Shown here: one piece after another, positions 50,810 to 59,076 of the stretch
Layout: each line of letters opens with the position of its first letter
How positions within the stretch are numbered: position 1 is the stretch's first letter
Assembly: GCF_009650095.1 (NCBI RefSeq)
Contig: NZ_CP045915.1
Span: forward strand, 2,914,001-2,978,000
Source: Gracilibacillus salitolerans
GTDB taxonomy: Bacteria > Bacillota > Bacilli > Bacillales > Amphibacillaceae
Direction: 5' to 3'
DNA length: 64,000 nt
Notes under the pieces: generated by a model
Databases searched by the model: none
The model's input: the letters and a program-made list of their open reading frames with translations, nothing else
What the model was told of the DNA's origin: nothing
Made by a program: the position numbers and the translations under genes

Positions 50810-51687
50810 GATTCCTCCTCCTCTGTTTGCTCATCTACTGTTGTCATTGATCGATCTATGACAATTACATGATTTAAATCAGTTAAATCAGCTGATGGTC
50901 GTACATGTGCTATACTTGTTAATTCATAACGGTCAGCTTCTACATCAACCACTTCACCAATTTCAAGCCCCTTAGGGAAAACTCCGCCAAGTCCTGAAGA
51001 AAATACATATTGACCTTCTTTTAAATCCTTGTCATTATCATTCATTTCCAATAAAAGTAATTCCGTCTCTTCATCATAACCAACGATGAATCCTGAATTA
51101 TCCGTTTCTTTATCTCCTTTATATATATTTACTGAAATCCGATTGGTACGGTCGAATCCGTTAAGCAATAACACGGTTGATGTAAAAGGTGAACTAGTTT
51201 GAACTTTCCCTATCATCCCTTTTCCTGTTACAACTGACATATTTGGCTCTACACCATGCTGTGTTCCTTTATTAATGGTGATTTGCTTAAACCATTGATC
51301 CTTGCTTCTTGCCATAACGGATGCCTGAATAGCATCAAAATTCTGTAGAAAGTCAGATTCTGATTTATCCAGTAGCTCTTTTAATTCATCAATTTCTTTC
51401 GTCAACTCTTGATTTTCATATTCTAACTGTCTTATCTCGTCTAAACTTGATTTTAATTGTTGATTTTCACGATAGACATTGCGTATTTCTTTGATATTAC
51501 CCGCAACGTTAGTTGTAAATGCAATCGGCATATTAATTACTTCCTGCGCCCAACCTACACTGTCATGAATAAAATCTTCAATTATTGTGAGGTTGGTGCG
51601 TTCTCTTAACGAAAAACCAATCAAACCAACAATGATGATTAACGAAATCATTAATATAAATAGTCGCCTTTTTTTATAAAACATCAT
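50806..51687 (-). CDS. mreC: Rod shape-determining protein MreC
   Basis: A 293-residue protein with one N-terminal transmembrane helix (about 9-27), a coiled coil (about 65-110) and two extracellular beta-barrel domains (NMSVVTGKGMIGKV, SGLGGVFPKGLEIGEV). The acidic C-terminal tail is unremarkable. It links cytoplasmic MreB to extracellular peptidoglycan synthases. Confidence 0.96.
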   Translation of the reverse strand: MMFYKKRRLFILMISLIIIVGLIGFSLRERTNLTIIEDFIHDSVGWAQEVINMPIAFTTNVAGNIKEIRNVYRENQQLKSSLDEIRQLEYENQELTKEIDELKELLDKSESDFLQNFDAIQASVMARSKDQWFKQITINKGTQHGVEPNMSVVTGKGMIGKVQTSSPFTSTVLLLNGFDRTNRISVNIYKGDKETDNSGFIVGYDEETELLLLEMNDNDKDLKEGQYVFSSGLGGVFPKGLEIGEVVDVEADRYELTSIAHVRPSADLTDLNHVIVIDRSMTTVDEQTEEEES

Positions 51688-51696
51688 AACACCTTC

Positions 51697-52737
51697 TTAA
51701 TCTGATAAGCGCTGCACCCCTACATTTGGATGTGACCGGAAATGCTCAATATATTCCAGGGATTTACCTGTTCCGATCGCGACACTATCTAACGGTTCAT
51801 CCGCAACAAATACTGGCATTTTTGTTTGATCACTAATCACTTCATCTAAATCTTTTAACAGTGCTCCCCCACCGGACAGCACAATGCCTCTGTCCATAAT
51901 ATCTGCTGCAAGCTCTGGTGGTGTACGTTCTAAAGTACTTTTCACCGCTTCTACAATAGAATCAACAGTATCTTTCAATGCCGAAGCTATTTCAGATGCG
52001 GTAACACTAATTGTTTTTGGTAACCCTGTTAATAAATCACGTCCACGAATATCCATTTGTTCCTTTTCAGACGAAGGTTTAGCAGATCCTATATCTAATT
52101 TTAGTGATTCCGCAGAACGCTCCCCAATCATAAGGTTATACGTTCTTTTTATATACTGAATGATTGCTTCATCCATATCATCACCAGCTGTACGAATAGA
52201 CCTGCTTGTTACAATACCACCAAGAGAAATAACCGCAACTTCCGTTGTTCCTCCACCGATATCTACAATCATACTACCAGTTGGCTCCCACACAGGTAAA
52301 CCAGCACCAATAGCTGCAGCAAATGGCTCTGCAATTGGAAATGCATCTTTTGCACCTGCATGTTTGGTTGCATCAATTACAGCTCTCTCTTCCACCATGG
52401 TTATCCCAGATGGCACACATACCATTACATTAGGTTTTTTCGCAAAGCTGGATCTATTTTTCTGTGCTAATTTGATATAATATTTCATCATCGATGCAGT
52501 TGTATCATAATCCGCAATAACACCGTCTTTCATCGGACGAATTACTTGAATATTTCCTGGAGTTCGACCAATCATATTCCTTGCATCACTTCCAACTGCT
52601 TCAATATCACCTGTTGTTTTATTTATTGCTACAACGGAAGGTTCGCGCACAACAATGCCTTTACCTTTGATGAATACTAATGTGTTTGCTGTACCTAAAT
52701 CAATCCCTAAATCTTGTGATAAATTAAATATTCCCAA
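51697..52737 (-). CDS. mreB: Rod shape-determining actin homologue MreB
   Basis: A 346-residue actin-fold ATPase: phosphate 1 motif [19 protein letters not shown] (8-26 region), phosphate 2 [16 protein letters not shown] (about 162-177) and adenosine motif [10 protein letters not shown] (about 289). The N-terminus includes a short amphipathic membrane-binding stretch. In Bacillus, radC normally lies just upstream; here its 3' remnant does. Confidence 0.98.
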   Translation of the reverse strand: MGIFNLSQDLGIDLGTANTLVFIKGKGIVVREPSVVAINKTTGDIEAVGSDARNMIGRTPGNIQVIRPMKDGVIADYDTTASMMKYYIKLAQKNRSSFAKKPNVMVCVPSGITMVEERAVIDATKHAGAKDAFPIAEPFAAAIGAGLPVWEPTGSMIVDIGGGTTEVAVISLGGIVTSRSIRTAGDDMDEAIIQYIKRTYNLMIGERSAESLKLDIGSAKPSSEKEQMDIRGRDLLTGLPKTISVTASEIASALKDTVDSIVEAVKSTLERTPPELAADIMDRGIVLSGGGALLKDLDEVISDQTKMPVFVADEPLDSVAIGTGKSLEYIEHFRSHPNVGVQRLSD

Positions 52738-52839
52738 TCTTGTTCTTCCTCTCAGCCATAATTATACAAAACATTCACTTCAATATTTTATGCTTTTATT
52801 GGATTTCAATCAAGAAATTGTATTCTTTTCACAATAATA

Positions 52840-52874
52840 AGCGCCTTTATACAAGCAATCTTGTATAAGGCGCT
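52840..52874 (-). terminator. Terminator downstream of the radC remnant
   Basis: Minus-strand AGCGCCTTATACAAG pairs with CTTGTATAAAGGCGCT around a short loop; the following TTATTATT is a weak T tract. Confidence 0.65.
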
Positions 52875-52925
52875 ATAAAAGCTTGTTACCTCTATTATAC
52901 TTAACTTTAACAAAAATAGATAGTG

Positions 52926-53174
52926 CTATAAGTACCCTTTTTCTTTTAATGAAATAAACTTGTGATCACCTATAATCAAATGATCCAAAAGTTCGATACC
53001 TATCATTTTTCCACTTTCTAATAATCGCTTGGTAACATGAATGTCTTCTTGAGAAGGGGATGGATCACCTGAAGGATGGTTATGTGCACAAATGATGGAA
53101 GCTGCAGATCTTTTGATTGCTTCGCGGTAAACTTCGCGAGGGTGGACGATGGAAGCATTTTTACCTCTAAACTT
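52926..53174 (-). pseudogene. radC: 3' remnant of DNA repair protein RadC, cut by prophage insertion
   Basis: About 80 codons remain, from [15 protein letters not shown] to the natural end KEKGYL. They include the JAMM metal motif [14 protein letters not shown] (H-x-H, S, D). Upstream of codon FRG the frame meets a TAG and sequence unlike RadC. The N-terminal helix-hairpin-helix part is absent and should lie beyond the far end of the prophage. Its place upstream of mreB is the normal one for radC. Confidence 0.88.
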
Positions 53175-53300
53175 TATCTAAAATTATATAACTTTAAAAA
53201 CATTGATATGACGGTGTTTTACACACCATACGCTTGATCTTGCATTTTCTTAATTCGTTAAAAGTGACATAAATTTTACGCGTTTGTCACTTTTTGTGTC
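53160..53300. other. Probable attachment-site region (att) of the radC prophage
   Basis: radC similarity ends in TTTACCTCTAAACTTTATCT (53160-53179, plus strand). Beyond lie short palindromic or repeated GTGAC/GTCAC words (GTGACATAAA, TTTGTCACTTTTTGTGTCAC at 53262-53302), often seen around phage att sites as integrase arm sites. The exact core needs the other end. Confidence 0.5.
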
Positions 53301-53307
53301 ACTTAAA

Positions 53308-53336
53308 CAAGCATCTACTTATTCGGTAGGTGCTTG
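53308..53336 (-). terminator. Possible terminator of the Nudix-nuclease pair
   Basis: Minus-strand CAAGCACCTAC pairs with GTAGATGCTTG (one mismatch), followed by TTTAAG; T tract short. Confidence 0.5.
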
Positions 53337-53386
53337 TTATCTTTACCTTATGTATTTTCAAGCTCTATGTTTGAAAATTCATTTCC

Positions 53387-54211
53387 TCAAAACTTTCGAA
53401 TTTCTTTAAGCTTGATAATGTCTTCTTTAGAATCTACAGCATGCATTTTTCTATGACAGTTAGGACATAGTGCAACTGTATTTTTAATAGTATCTTTACC
53501 ACCATTTGATAGCCAATCTATGTGGTGTGTCTCCAGATAGGGTTCACCTTTTTTATTTAAAAAAGGTGCCGGTTGTTCACATAATTCACAAATTCCATTG
53601 GCTCTTCTCTTGGCATATTCAGTTACATATAAATTTCTCTCATAAGTGTTCACAAGCGTATTTCGGGAACCTACTACTGTTGATCTGGTTTGTTCTGCTC
53701 TTTTCCTCAATTCAAGAGTAGTTAAGCGCACAACTTTTTTCTGTTTTCGAAAAAAATCTTTGTCCATCAATTCTTTTGCTATTAAATGTGCTTTTTCACT
53801 ATATTTCAACTTAATTGGAAATACCCAGACTTTTCTTTTTTGTTCATCTTCACCTGGTTGTTCATCTTGATATGGTGTCCCATATAATATTACTGGTCCC
53901 AAATATGTATACTCTCTTTCTTTAATCACCTCAAAAAGAAATACTTCTACTTCGTTTGAATTTGATTCATTTAACGTACGGTTTTGTGAAAAATTAATAT
54001 CCTGATCACCATTCTTGCCCATTCCAGTATAATGAAGAACATCTCCTTCCCAACGATCTTCATATAATCCTTTGGTATGATCGGTTACAATGACTAACGT
54101 GTTTGTAGTATTTGATTTTCTCATCCCCCCCATATTGCCACATTTAAAAATATCTCTAATTTGATCATTTGTAATTACTTGACCAATATTTAATCCTGGA
54201 TCGAAGCCCAT
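53387..54211 (-). CDS. SRA-like/HNH nuclease, probable modification-dependent (type IV) restriction enzyme
   Basis: A 274-residue protein. Residues 8-135 resemble the SRA (YDG) base-flipping domain of ScoMcrA/TagI-type enzymes: GQVITNDQIRDIF, then the signature run LYEDRWEGDVLHYTGMGKNG with NRTL and VEVFLFEV. A linker (150-200) leads to a C-terminal HNH domain: CELC (208-211), HHIDW (229-233), CPNCHR (249-254). Such enzymes cut DNA with modified cytosines. ATG 54211 overlaps the Nudix gene by 22 bases with GAGGAAGG upstream, so translation is coupled. Assigned from motifs; specificity is unknown. Confidence 0.8.
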   Translation of the reverse strand: MGFDPGLNIGQVITNDQIRDIFKCGNMGGMRKSNTTNTLVIVTDHTKGLYEDRWEGDVLHYTGMGKNGDQDINFSQNRTLNESNSNEVEVFLFEVIKEREYTYLGPVILYGTPYQDEQPGEDEQKRKVWVFPIKLKYSEKAHLIAKELMDKDFFRKQKKVVRLTTLELRKRAEQTRSTVVGSRNTLVNTYERNLYVTEYAKRRANGICELCEQPAPFLNKKGEPYLETHHIDWLSNGGKDTIKNTVALCPNCHRKMHAVDSKEDIIKLKEIRKF

Positions 54212-54594
54212 ATACCTTCCTCCTCTAATTTTCTAACAACAGGAATATCTGCTGGTGCAAATTTATAATTACTTAAATCATCTACACCCACCCATTTGAT
54301 ATCAGCATGTTCTTTTAATTCAATAAATCCACTTTCTATTTTTGTAATAAACGATATTAGTTTAATATAACCAAAATCGTATCTGTGGTGATTGGTTGTG
54401 AAATGTCTTAATACTTTAATGCGTACTCTTAGCTCTTCATTAATTTCTCTTACGACACAATCCTCCAGTGATTCATTTTCTTTCAATTTCCCACCAGGAA
54501 ACTCCCACAAATTTGGTATACTCATATTTTCACTTCGTTTTGTGATCAACACTTTTCTATTGGAAACAATTATAGCTGCTGTAACTGTTATCAA
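54190..54594 (-). CDS. Nudix (MutT-like) nucleoside triphosphate pyrophosphohydrolase
   Basis: A 134-residue Nudix protein. The Nudix box is at residues 35-57 (GKLKENESLEDCVVREINEE then LRV); the usual glycine after the second Glu pair is an Arg (EELRV), the catalytic REINEE is intact. It resembles NudG/MutT-type enzymes that remove oxidised or 5-substituted (d)CTP, but substrate is not decidable here. TTG start at 54594 follows GGGAGG. It is the first gene of a coupled pair with the SRA-HNH nuclease. Confidence 0.85.
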   Translation of the reverse strand: MITVTAAIIVSNRKVLITKRSENMSIPNLWEFPGGKLKENESLEDCVVREINEELRVRIKVLRHFTTNHHRYDFGYIKLISFITKIESGFIELKEHADIKWVGVDDLSNYKFAPADIPVVRKLEEEGIWASIQD

Positions 54595-54710
54595 TCCCCT
54601 ATCCTCCCTTAATACTCAAGTATAAACACATATATAGTTGCTGGATCTTTATATTTAGTAAGTATATGGCTAATCCAGTTTCTAAGAATATTCTATAATA
54701 TTTCCATAAG

Positions 54711-54736
54711 AAAAAACACCTACAATTAAGTAGGTG
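54711..54736 (-). terminator. Terminator overlapping the end of the 42-residue gene
   Basis: Minus-strand CACCTAC-TTAATT-GTAGGTG followed by six T; the stem contains the last codons and the stop TAA. Confidence 0.85.
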
Positions 54737-54854
54737 CATCTCTTTTTCCTTCTTCTCTTTCTTGGATAAGTGTATCTAATTCTTCATTGATGCGATCAAT
54801 GTCTTCCTTCGTTAGTCCGTTGAGTAGGTCTTGATGGGATGTTTTTTTTAGCAT
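54726..54854 (-). CDS. Small phage protein (42 aa), unknown function
   Basis: ATG at 54854 (MLKKTSHQDLLNGLTKEDID) behind GGAGGATGGTAAA, ending TAA 54726-54728. The product is charged and helical (RINEELDTLIQEREEGKRD). It has its own ribosome site and terminator and is divergent from the LexA-box gene, so it is likely real. No family recognised. Confidence 0.6.
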   Translation of the reverse strand: MLKKTSHQDLLNGLTKEDIDRINEELDTLIQEREEGKRDAPT

Positions 54855-54930
54855 TTTACCATCCTCCCACTATGACATATATACTATTACTTTCGACACT
54901 AAATGTTAAATCCCTTCCAAAAAATACAAT

Positions 54931-54975
54931 TTGCATAAAATTATTTCTTGCGCATATAATAAGAACAAACGTTCT
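54931..54975 (+). promoter_or_regulatory. Promoter with LexA (DinR) box
   Basis: TTGCAT (54931-54936), 18 bases, TATAAT (54955-54960), then AGAACAAACGTTCT (54962-54975). The last matches the Bacillus SOS consensus GAAC-N4-GTTC and would cover the transcription start. Confidence 0.8.
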
Positions 54976-54993
54976 TGTTGATGAGGTGATTTT

Positions 54994-55368
54994 ATGCGAT
55001 ATATAACAGATGAAGAATTCAAAATTGCAAGTAGTTATTTGTTTTTAAGTATGGCCATTGAAGTGATACAGAAGGATCTCCATACATTACGTAACAATAG
55101 CATATTTAAAATTAACGAGCCTTATATAAAGATGCTGGAATCAGTTGAGAAAAAAGCCATTGAGGAACGACGGGAATTTAAGCAGCAGATGCATATGAAT
55201 AAGTTAAGTGTATTATTAACCGATAAGTCCGATCAATTTACGGAATACACGTATTACTCAAAAAGAAAGGAAGAAAAAAGGAGATACTTTAATCCGGCTA
55301 TTCGGAAGAAGGTGCTTGTTATATTAGAGGAGTTGTTTAAGATAATTGATATACGGGAGAGTGTATAG
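54994..55368 (+). CDS. Unknown prophage protein under a LexA-type operator (124 aa)
   Basis: A highly charged, mainly helical protein (ITDEEFKIASSYLFLSMAIE, then EKKAIEERREFKQQMHMNKL and KRKEEKRRYFNPAIRKKV), with no transmembrane segment and no motif I recognise. GAGGTGATTTT precedes ATG 54994. The SOS box indicates expression after DNA damage, when the prophage would induce, so it may help induction or repair. Function not assigned. Confidence 0.65.
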   Translation: MRYITDEEFKIASSYLFLSMAIEVIQKDLHTLRNNSIFKINEPYIKMLESVEKKAIEERREFKQQMHMNKLSVLLTDKSDQFTEYTYYSKRKEEKRRYFNPAIRKKVLVILEELFKIIDIRESV

Positions 55369-55411
55369 TCCCTTTAATGGACTATACACTTAGTAAGGAA
55401 AAACACTAGAA

Positions 55412-56248
55412 TCACTTTACAACTCTTGGCCCTCTATAAAGATTAGATTGGAGTACTTCTTTTTTAATGTGATAACGGTCTACCACTGACGATACCAGGT
55501 TATTAAACCATACTGGAGCTGTTGGAGGTATATATATTTGATCAATTAACAGTTCTAAATTGAATCTTACATTCGCTCCAGATCTTCCAAAAAACAAATC
55601 TTCTTCTGATTCAAACACAATCAACCTGAATTCTTGCTCATGAGCAAAAGATTTACGCTTATAAAATAGTGTTTCATATGTATTTATTCCAGCCATGTCA
55701 TCTGCATAATCTATATAGTTTACTAATCCATATTTCATATCATAACCCTGATCTTGGTCTACTGATGCAAGTAGTTTTCCGAGAGTAGTTCTGATCGCTA
55801 TACCCTCATCTCTACTACAATATAAATCCCACATTGCTGCGGATTCTTCATCGTTTAAATGCCAGCATGACACGCCCACATAATCGAGTTCTATTTCATT
55901 CTTTTTGTACAATTCATTAATTTGATCTTGATTCAACCTATACTCTTGCTTTTCTTCATCAAAGATTTCTGCTGATGATCCTAATATTCGGTAAATGTCA
56001 CTTTCTGAATATGCCCCTTCATACGGATCTCTAAAATACAACGGTTTGGAGAAGTATAAAGCTTCATTTTCTAACAAGGATATAAATTTTGCAAAACTCA
56101 TAAACTTCCAAATGACTGTGTTATTGGTAATAGATTTGTCCTTAATGTTGTTAATATTGTACTCGTTATTATATTCATATTTGCTTAAAAAATCATCTCT
56201 AGCTATAATAAATTTTCTTAGATTCCCACTGTATTCACTGATCATCAT
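55412..56248 (-). CDS. DUF2971 protein
   Basis: A 278-residue soluble protein. The DUF2971 signature is clear: WKFMSFAKFISLLENEALYF and PLYFRDPYEG (about 47-78), VGVSCWHLNDEESAAMWDLY with SRDEGIAIRT (about 123-153), and KRKSFAHEQEFRLIVFE (about 195-211). The family is widespread, often next to mobile or defence genes, and has no proven activity known to me. AAGGAGG lies before two ATGs (56248 and 56245). It is divergent from the HEPN gene. Confidence 0.8.
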   Translation of the reverse strand: MMISEYSGNLRKFIIARDDFLSKYEYNNEYNINNIKDKSITNNTVIWKFMSFAKFISLLENEALYFSKPLYFRDPYEGAYSESDIYRILGSSAEIFDEEKQEYRLNQDQINELYKKNEIELDYVGVSCWHLNDEESAAMWDLYCSRDEGIAIRTTLGKLLASVDQDQGYDMKYGLVNYIDYADDMAGINTYETLFYKRKSFAHEQEFRLIVFESEEDLFFGRSGANVRFNLELLIDQIYIPPTAPVWFNNLVSSVVDRYHIKKEVLQSNLYRGPRVVK

Positions 56249-56373
56249 AGCCTCCTTTATTTACTTTCTATAATACCATATTAATTTAATTAAAAAGAAT
56301 TTTCTACAAATTGCAGGAATTTTGTTGATTGGTGTAGAAGAATGTACATATTAGAAAATTAAGAGGTGATAGT

Positions 56374-57285
56374 TTGACCAATCATGATTTTCGTCAGATT
56401 TTAAAGAAAGGCATTCAAGAACCGCATATTTATGAGGAATTTTATGCAATAGCTAAAGAAGAATATTTCAAAAACGTAAGGGAGATAATTGGAGATAACC
56501 AAACAAATGAAATTCTATTTTCATGGATGACAAGTGATTTAACATTGCATTTCGCTCATGTACATAATAGTAATAATTTAGCCCCAGTAATATTTGCAAC
56601 AATATTTATGGGTGAGAAATGCAAAGTTTATGACGCAATTGATATTACTAATACTTTTTTATTTCGAAGAGAAAGAAATGTTAAAACGAAATTAAGCTAC
56701 TTATTTGGGAAAGATCTCTTTGATTTCGATCCTGATCAAATTTTGGAAAATAGTCTTCATTCATCTGAAGTAAATACTAACCCTATTAGCTATGCAGCGA
56801 AATATGTTGAAGTAGAATATAAAAGCGCATCTAGAGATCTTCAAATTCAACCAATCGAATTGGTGGACTTTAATGAATTGAGGTTGCATATCGACCAATA
56901 CAATTTCGAAGATATGTTAGAGAAGATTGACATTGATCAATTTAATGCTGAATTTATAGAATGCCTATATGCATATAATCATCAAAAATTTTACATTGCA
57001 GCTACTGGTCTAGGCGGAGTTATTGAGCACTTATTACATATTATTTTAGAAAAACAAGAATCCTTGCCACCTAATTTTTCTAAGAGTCCTACGCACAAGG
57101 ATTATATTGCCTTGATGAAAAAAGAACCATTTAGCGTTGATAAACGCCAAAAACAATATTTAGACTCTCTTTTCGCCATTAGAAACTCTGTATCACATTA
57201 CAATTCTGGTTTTACTTCGAAAAGCTTCTGTGACTATTTATTACAAGGTGTAAGGAATATATTTGATAACTATTATGAATTATAA
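56374..57285 (+). CDS. Unknown protein with C-terminal HEPN-like domain, candidate phage-defence effector
   Basis: A 303-residue protein. I recognise no family in the first 190 residues. The C-terminal 100 residues look like a helical HEPN domain: IECLYAYNHQKFYIAATGLG and VIEHLLHIILEK (helices), then LDSLFAIRNSVSHYNSG with the R-x4-H motif (R270, H275) found in HEPN ribonucleases. GTG-free start: TTG at 56374 (TTGACCAATCATG) follows AAGAGGTGATAG. Lying alone on the plus strand between lysis genes and the attachment site suggests cargo. Function is a hypothesis. Confidence 0.6.
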   Translation: MTNHDFRQILKKGIQEPHIYEEFYAIAKEEYFKNVREIIGDNQTNEILFSWMTSDLTLHFAHVHNSNNLAPVIFATIFMGEKCKVYDAIDITNTFLFRRERNVKTKLSYLFGKDLFDFDPDQILENSLHSSEVNTNPISYAAKYVEVEYKSASRDLQIQPIELVDFNELRLHIDQYNFEDMLEKIDIDQFNAEFIECLYAYNHQKFYIAATGLGGVIEHLLHIILEKQESLPPNFSKSPTHKDYIALMKKEPFSVDKRQKQYLDSLFAIRNSVSHYNSGFTSKSFCDYLLQGVRNIFDNYYEL

Positions 57286-57468
57286 ATCTAATTTCTCTGA
57301 TAATGACGTTAATTTTTTATACTGTTCTAATCTATACTGATCGTCATCATAGCTTATCGGATCACCATCATCATTAAAGCCAATGCTTTCAAAACAATCA
57401 TCTGCAAAATGCTCTATAATTTCATTTAGTACCTCTTTTTCTTTATCGTTTAAAATATTATTGCACAT
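57280..57468 (-). CDS. Small acidic protein (62 aa), possible partner of the HEPN gene
   Basis: ATG 57468 (MCNNILNDKEKEVLNEIIEH) behind GAGGTGATAGC. About 20 Asp/Glu residues make it strongly acidic (FADDCFESIGFNDDGDPISY). It is convergent with the HEPN gene and overlaps its end by six bases. Antitoxin or DNA-mimic roles are possible but unsupported beyond charge and position. Confidence 0.55.
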   Translation of the reverse strand: MCNNILNDKEKEVLNEIIEHFADDCFESIGFNDDGDPISYDDDQYRLEQYKKLTSLSEKLDL

Positions 57469-57488
57469 GCTATCACCTCAATTATTTT

Positions 57489-57515
57489 AAGCACCGGTTT
57501 TCCACGCCGGTGCTT
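57489..57515. terminator. Hairpin between the acidic-protein gene and the lysis genes
   Basis: AAGCACCGG pairs with CCGGTGCTT around TTTTCCACG. On the plus strand TAGTTT follows; on the minus strand the tail is only weakly T-rich. It probably ends the lysis operon. Confidence 0.6.
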
Positions 57516-57559
57516 TAGTTTATTACATACATATTTTATAGACAATCAGTCAATAACAA

Positions 57560-58414
57560 TTACTTAATCACAGCACCAGTAGAAGGCGCTACATAGATGT
57601 TCACTTTACCAAAGTCTTTAGTCTTAATAGTTACAACGTCTTTTTGTGGTGTGTCTAATACTTTATATTGTAGACCACCAAACTTAGATGGTTTAAGAAA
57701 CGCTTTTTCATTTCCTTTTACTGGTGCTACATTTGTCGGATAAACTCTCCAAGATGGCGCTGCCTTTGGTAAATATAAAGTTTTTCCTCTTACATTTTCT
57801 AATTTACTTTGTGTGACAGGTCCGACAATACCATCAACTTTAATACCTTGGTCCTTCTGGAATGCACGAATGGCTTTATCGGTTAATGGTCCAAAGTCAT
57901 TGTCTACTCTTCCAGTGTAATATCCAAGTTTCTTTAATTTCTTTTGAATGGAACCTACTTCTGAACCTTCATTACCATTTTTTAGTAAATCAGATGAACC
58001 ACCCAAATTCTTTTCAAGATATTTAAGTGGATCAACGGCCTTTGATTTGTTGATATTCCATCTGCCTTTATGCAATTCAAAGTGTAGATGCTGACCGGTA
58101 GAATGACCAGTATTACCCATAATACCGATCTGTTGACCTTTCGTAACCCGATCACCTGGGAAGACTGTTCTGGATCCCTTTTTCATGTGTGCGTAAACTG
58201 ATTCATAAGTTTGTCCATTGATGATGTGTTTAATAAAAATAACTTCACCGTAGCTATCGGAAGCGTAAGATTTTGTGACGGTACCAGCTGCAATAGCATA
58301 AATAGGATGGTACCCACCTTCTGCAATATCTACACCATTGTGATTAGGTCGTGAAGAAGTCCTGAACTTACTCGTAATACGTTTTGTATCAGATGGCCAT
58401 TTAAAAGTTGCCAT
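57560..58414 (-). CDS. Phage endolysin: M23 peptidase with peptidoglycan-binding domain
   Basis: A 284-residue lysis enzyme without a signal peptide. The M23 domain (residues 1-135) has zinc ligands in RPNHNGVDIAEGG (H and D) and TGQHLHFELHKG (HxH). A PG_binding_1 domain follows (about 147-205, EVGSIQKKLKKLGYYTGRVD and IRAFQKDQGIKVDGIVGP). The C-terminal 75 residues are unassigned and may add wall binding. It lies just downstream of the holin gene. Confidence 0.92.
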   Translation of the reverse strand: MATFKWPSDTKRITSKFRTSSRPNHNGVDIAEGGYHPIYAIAAGTVTKSYASDSYGEVIFIKHIINGQTYESVYAHMKKGSRTVFPGDRVTKGQQIGIMGNTGHSTGQHLHFELHKGRWNINKSKAVDPLKYLEKNLGGSSDLLKNGNEGSEVGSIQKKLKKLGYYTGRVDNDFGPLTDKAIRAFQKDQGIKVDGIVGPVTQSKLENVRGKTLYLPKAAPSWRVYPTNVAPVKGNEKAFLKPSKFGGLQYKVLDTPQKDVVTIKTKDFGKVNIYVAPSTGAVIK

Positions 58415-58449
58415 GTTATTTTTCCTCCTTATAATTTAAGGACACTGCA

Positions 58450-58731
58450 TTATGCAGCATCCTTCTTTTGAGTTTGTTTAATTAATTGATGTGCGAATAC
58501 TGCTAATCCAGCAACAATTACACCTTGGATAAAGGCATCTACTGTAAATCCAATAACAAATACAGCAACTAATACTCCTAAAACAAGTAAAGTCCACACA
58601 ATTATCCAATCAGGGAAATTTGGAGTACGTTTTAAAAACAAACCGATTACCCATAAAACAGCAACAACAATCAACATTTCTTCTGTTACATACTCTAATA
58701 ATTGATTCTCCACCTGTATCACCTCCTTCAA
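58450..58731 (-). CDS. Phage holin (Phage_holin_5_2-like)
   Basis: A 93-residue protein with two or three hydrophobic helices (about 19-32, 41-63, 66-82) and a polar C-terminus (KQTQKKDAA). The PNFPDWIIVWTLLVLGVLVA and GFTVDAFIQGVIVAGLAVFA segments match the holin 5_2 type. GAGGTGATAC precedes the start. It sits directly before the endolysin gene. Confidence 0.82.
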   Translation of the reverse strand: MKEVIQVENQLLEYVTEEMLIVVAVLWVIGLFLKRTPNFPDWIIVWTLLVLGVLVAVFVIGFTVDAFIQGVIVAGLAVFAHQLIKQTQKKDAA

Positions 58732-58745
58732 ATTAAAATAAAAAG

Positions 58746-59048
58746 TCAGCCCTTATCTGGACTGACTGAATCTAATCTTTTATGTGCTTGTTTCGTCGAT
58801 TCTTCCACACGTGTTACTCTTTCACCTAATGCTCCAATTTGCCTTTCGTTGGCTCGCAAGTCAATCCTAATGTTGTCTACTCCATTGCTAATGTTGTCTA
58901 GTTTAGTCTCGATTACCGCTTCTCTTGTCGCATCATTTTTAATATTTTCTTGTTGCTTGGTTTGCTGTTTTTGCCTATTTAATTGGTAACTAAGATAGGC
59001 AATAAAAATTCCTGCAATGGATACTAAAACACCTAGTTCGACTGTCAT
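58746..59048 (-). CDS. XhlA-like phage membrane/coiled-coil protein
   Basis: A 100-residue protein with one N-terminal transmembrane helix (6-24) and a long coiled coil (about 40-95, REAVIETKLDNISNGVDNIR, ERQIGALGERVTRVEESTK). Such proteins accompany holins in Bacillus phages (hemolysin XhlA type). It is 14 bases upstream of the holin gene. Confidence 0.65.
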   Translation of the reverse strand: MTVELGVLVSIAGIFIAYLSYQLNRQKQQTKQQENIKNDATREAVIETKLDNISNGVDNIRIDLRANERQIGALGERVTRVEESTKQAHKRLDSVSPDKG

Positions 59049-59076
59049 GCTTTGCCCCCTAACTATTTTTGGGTAT

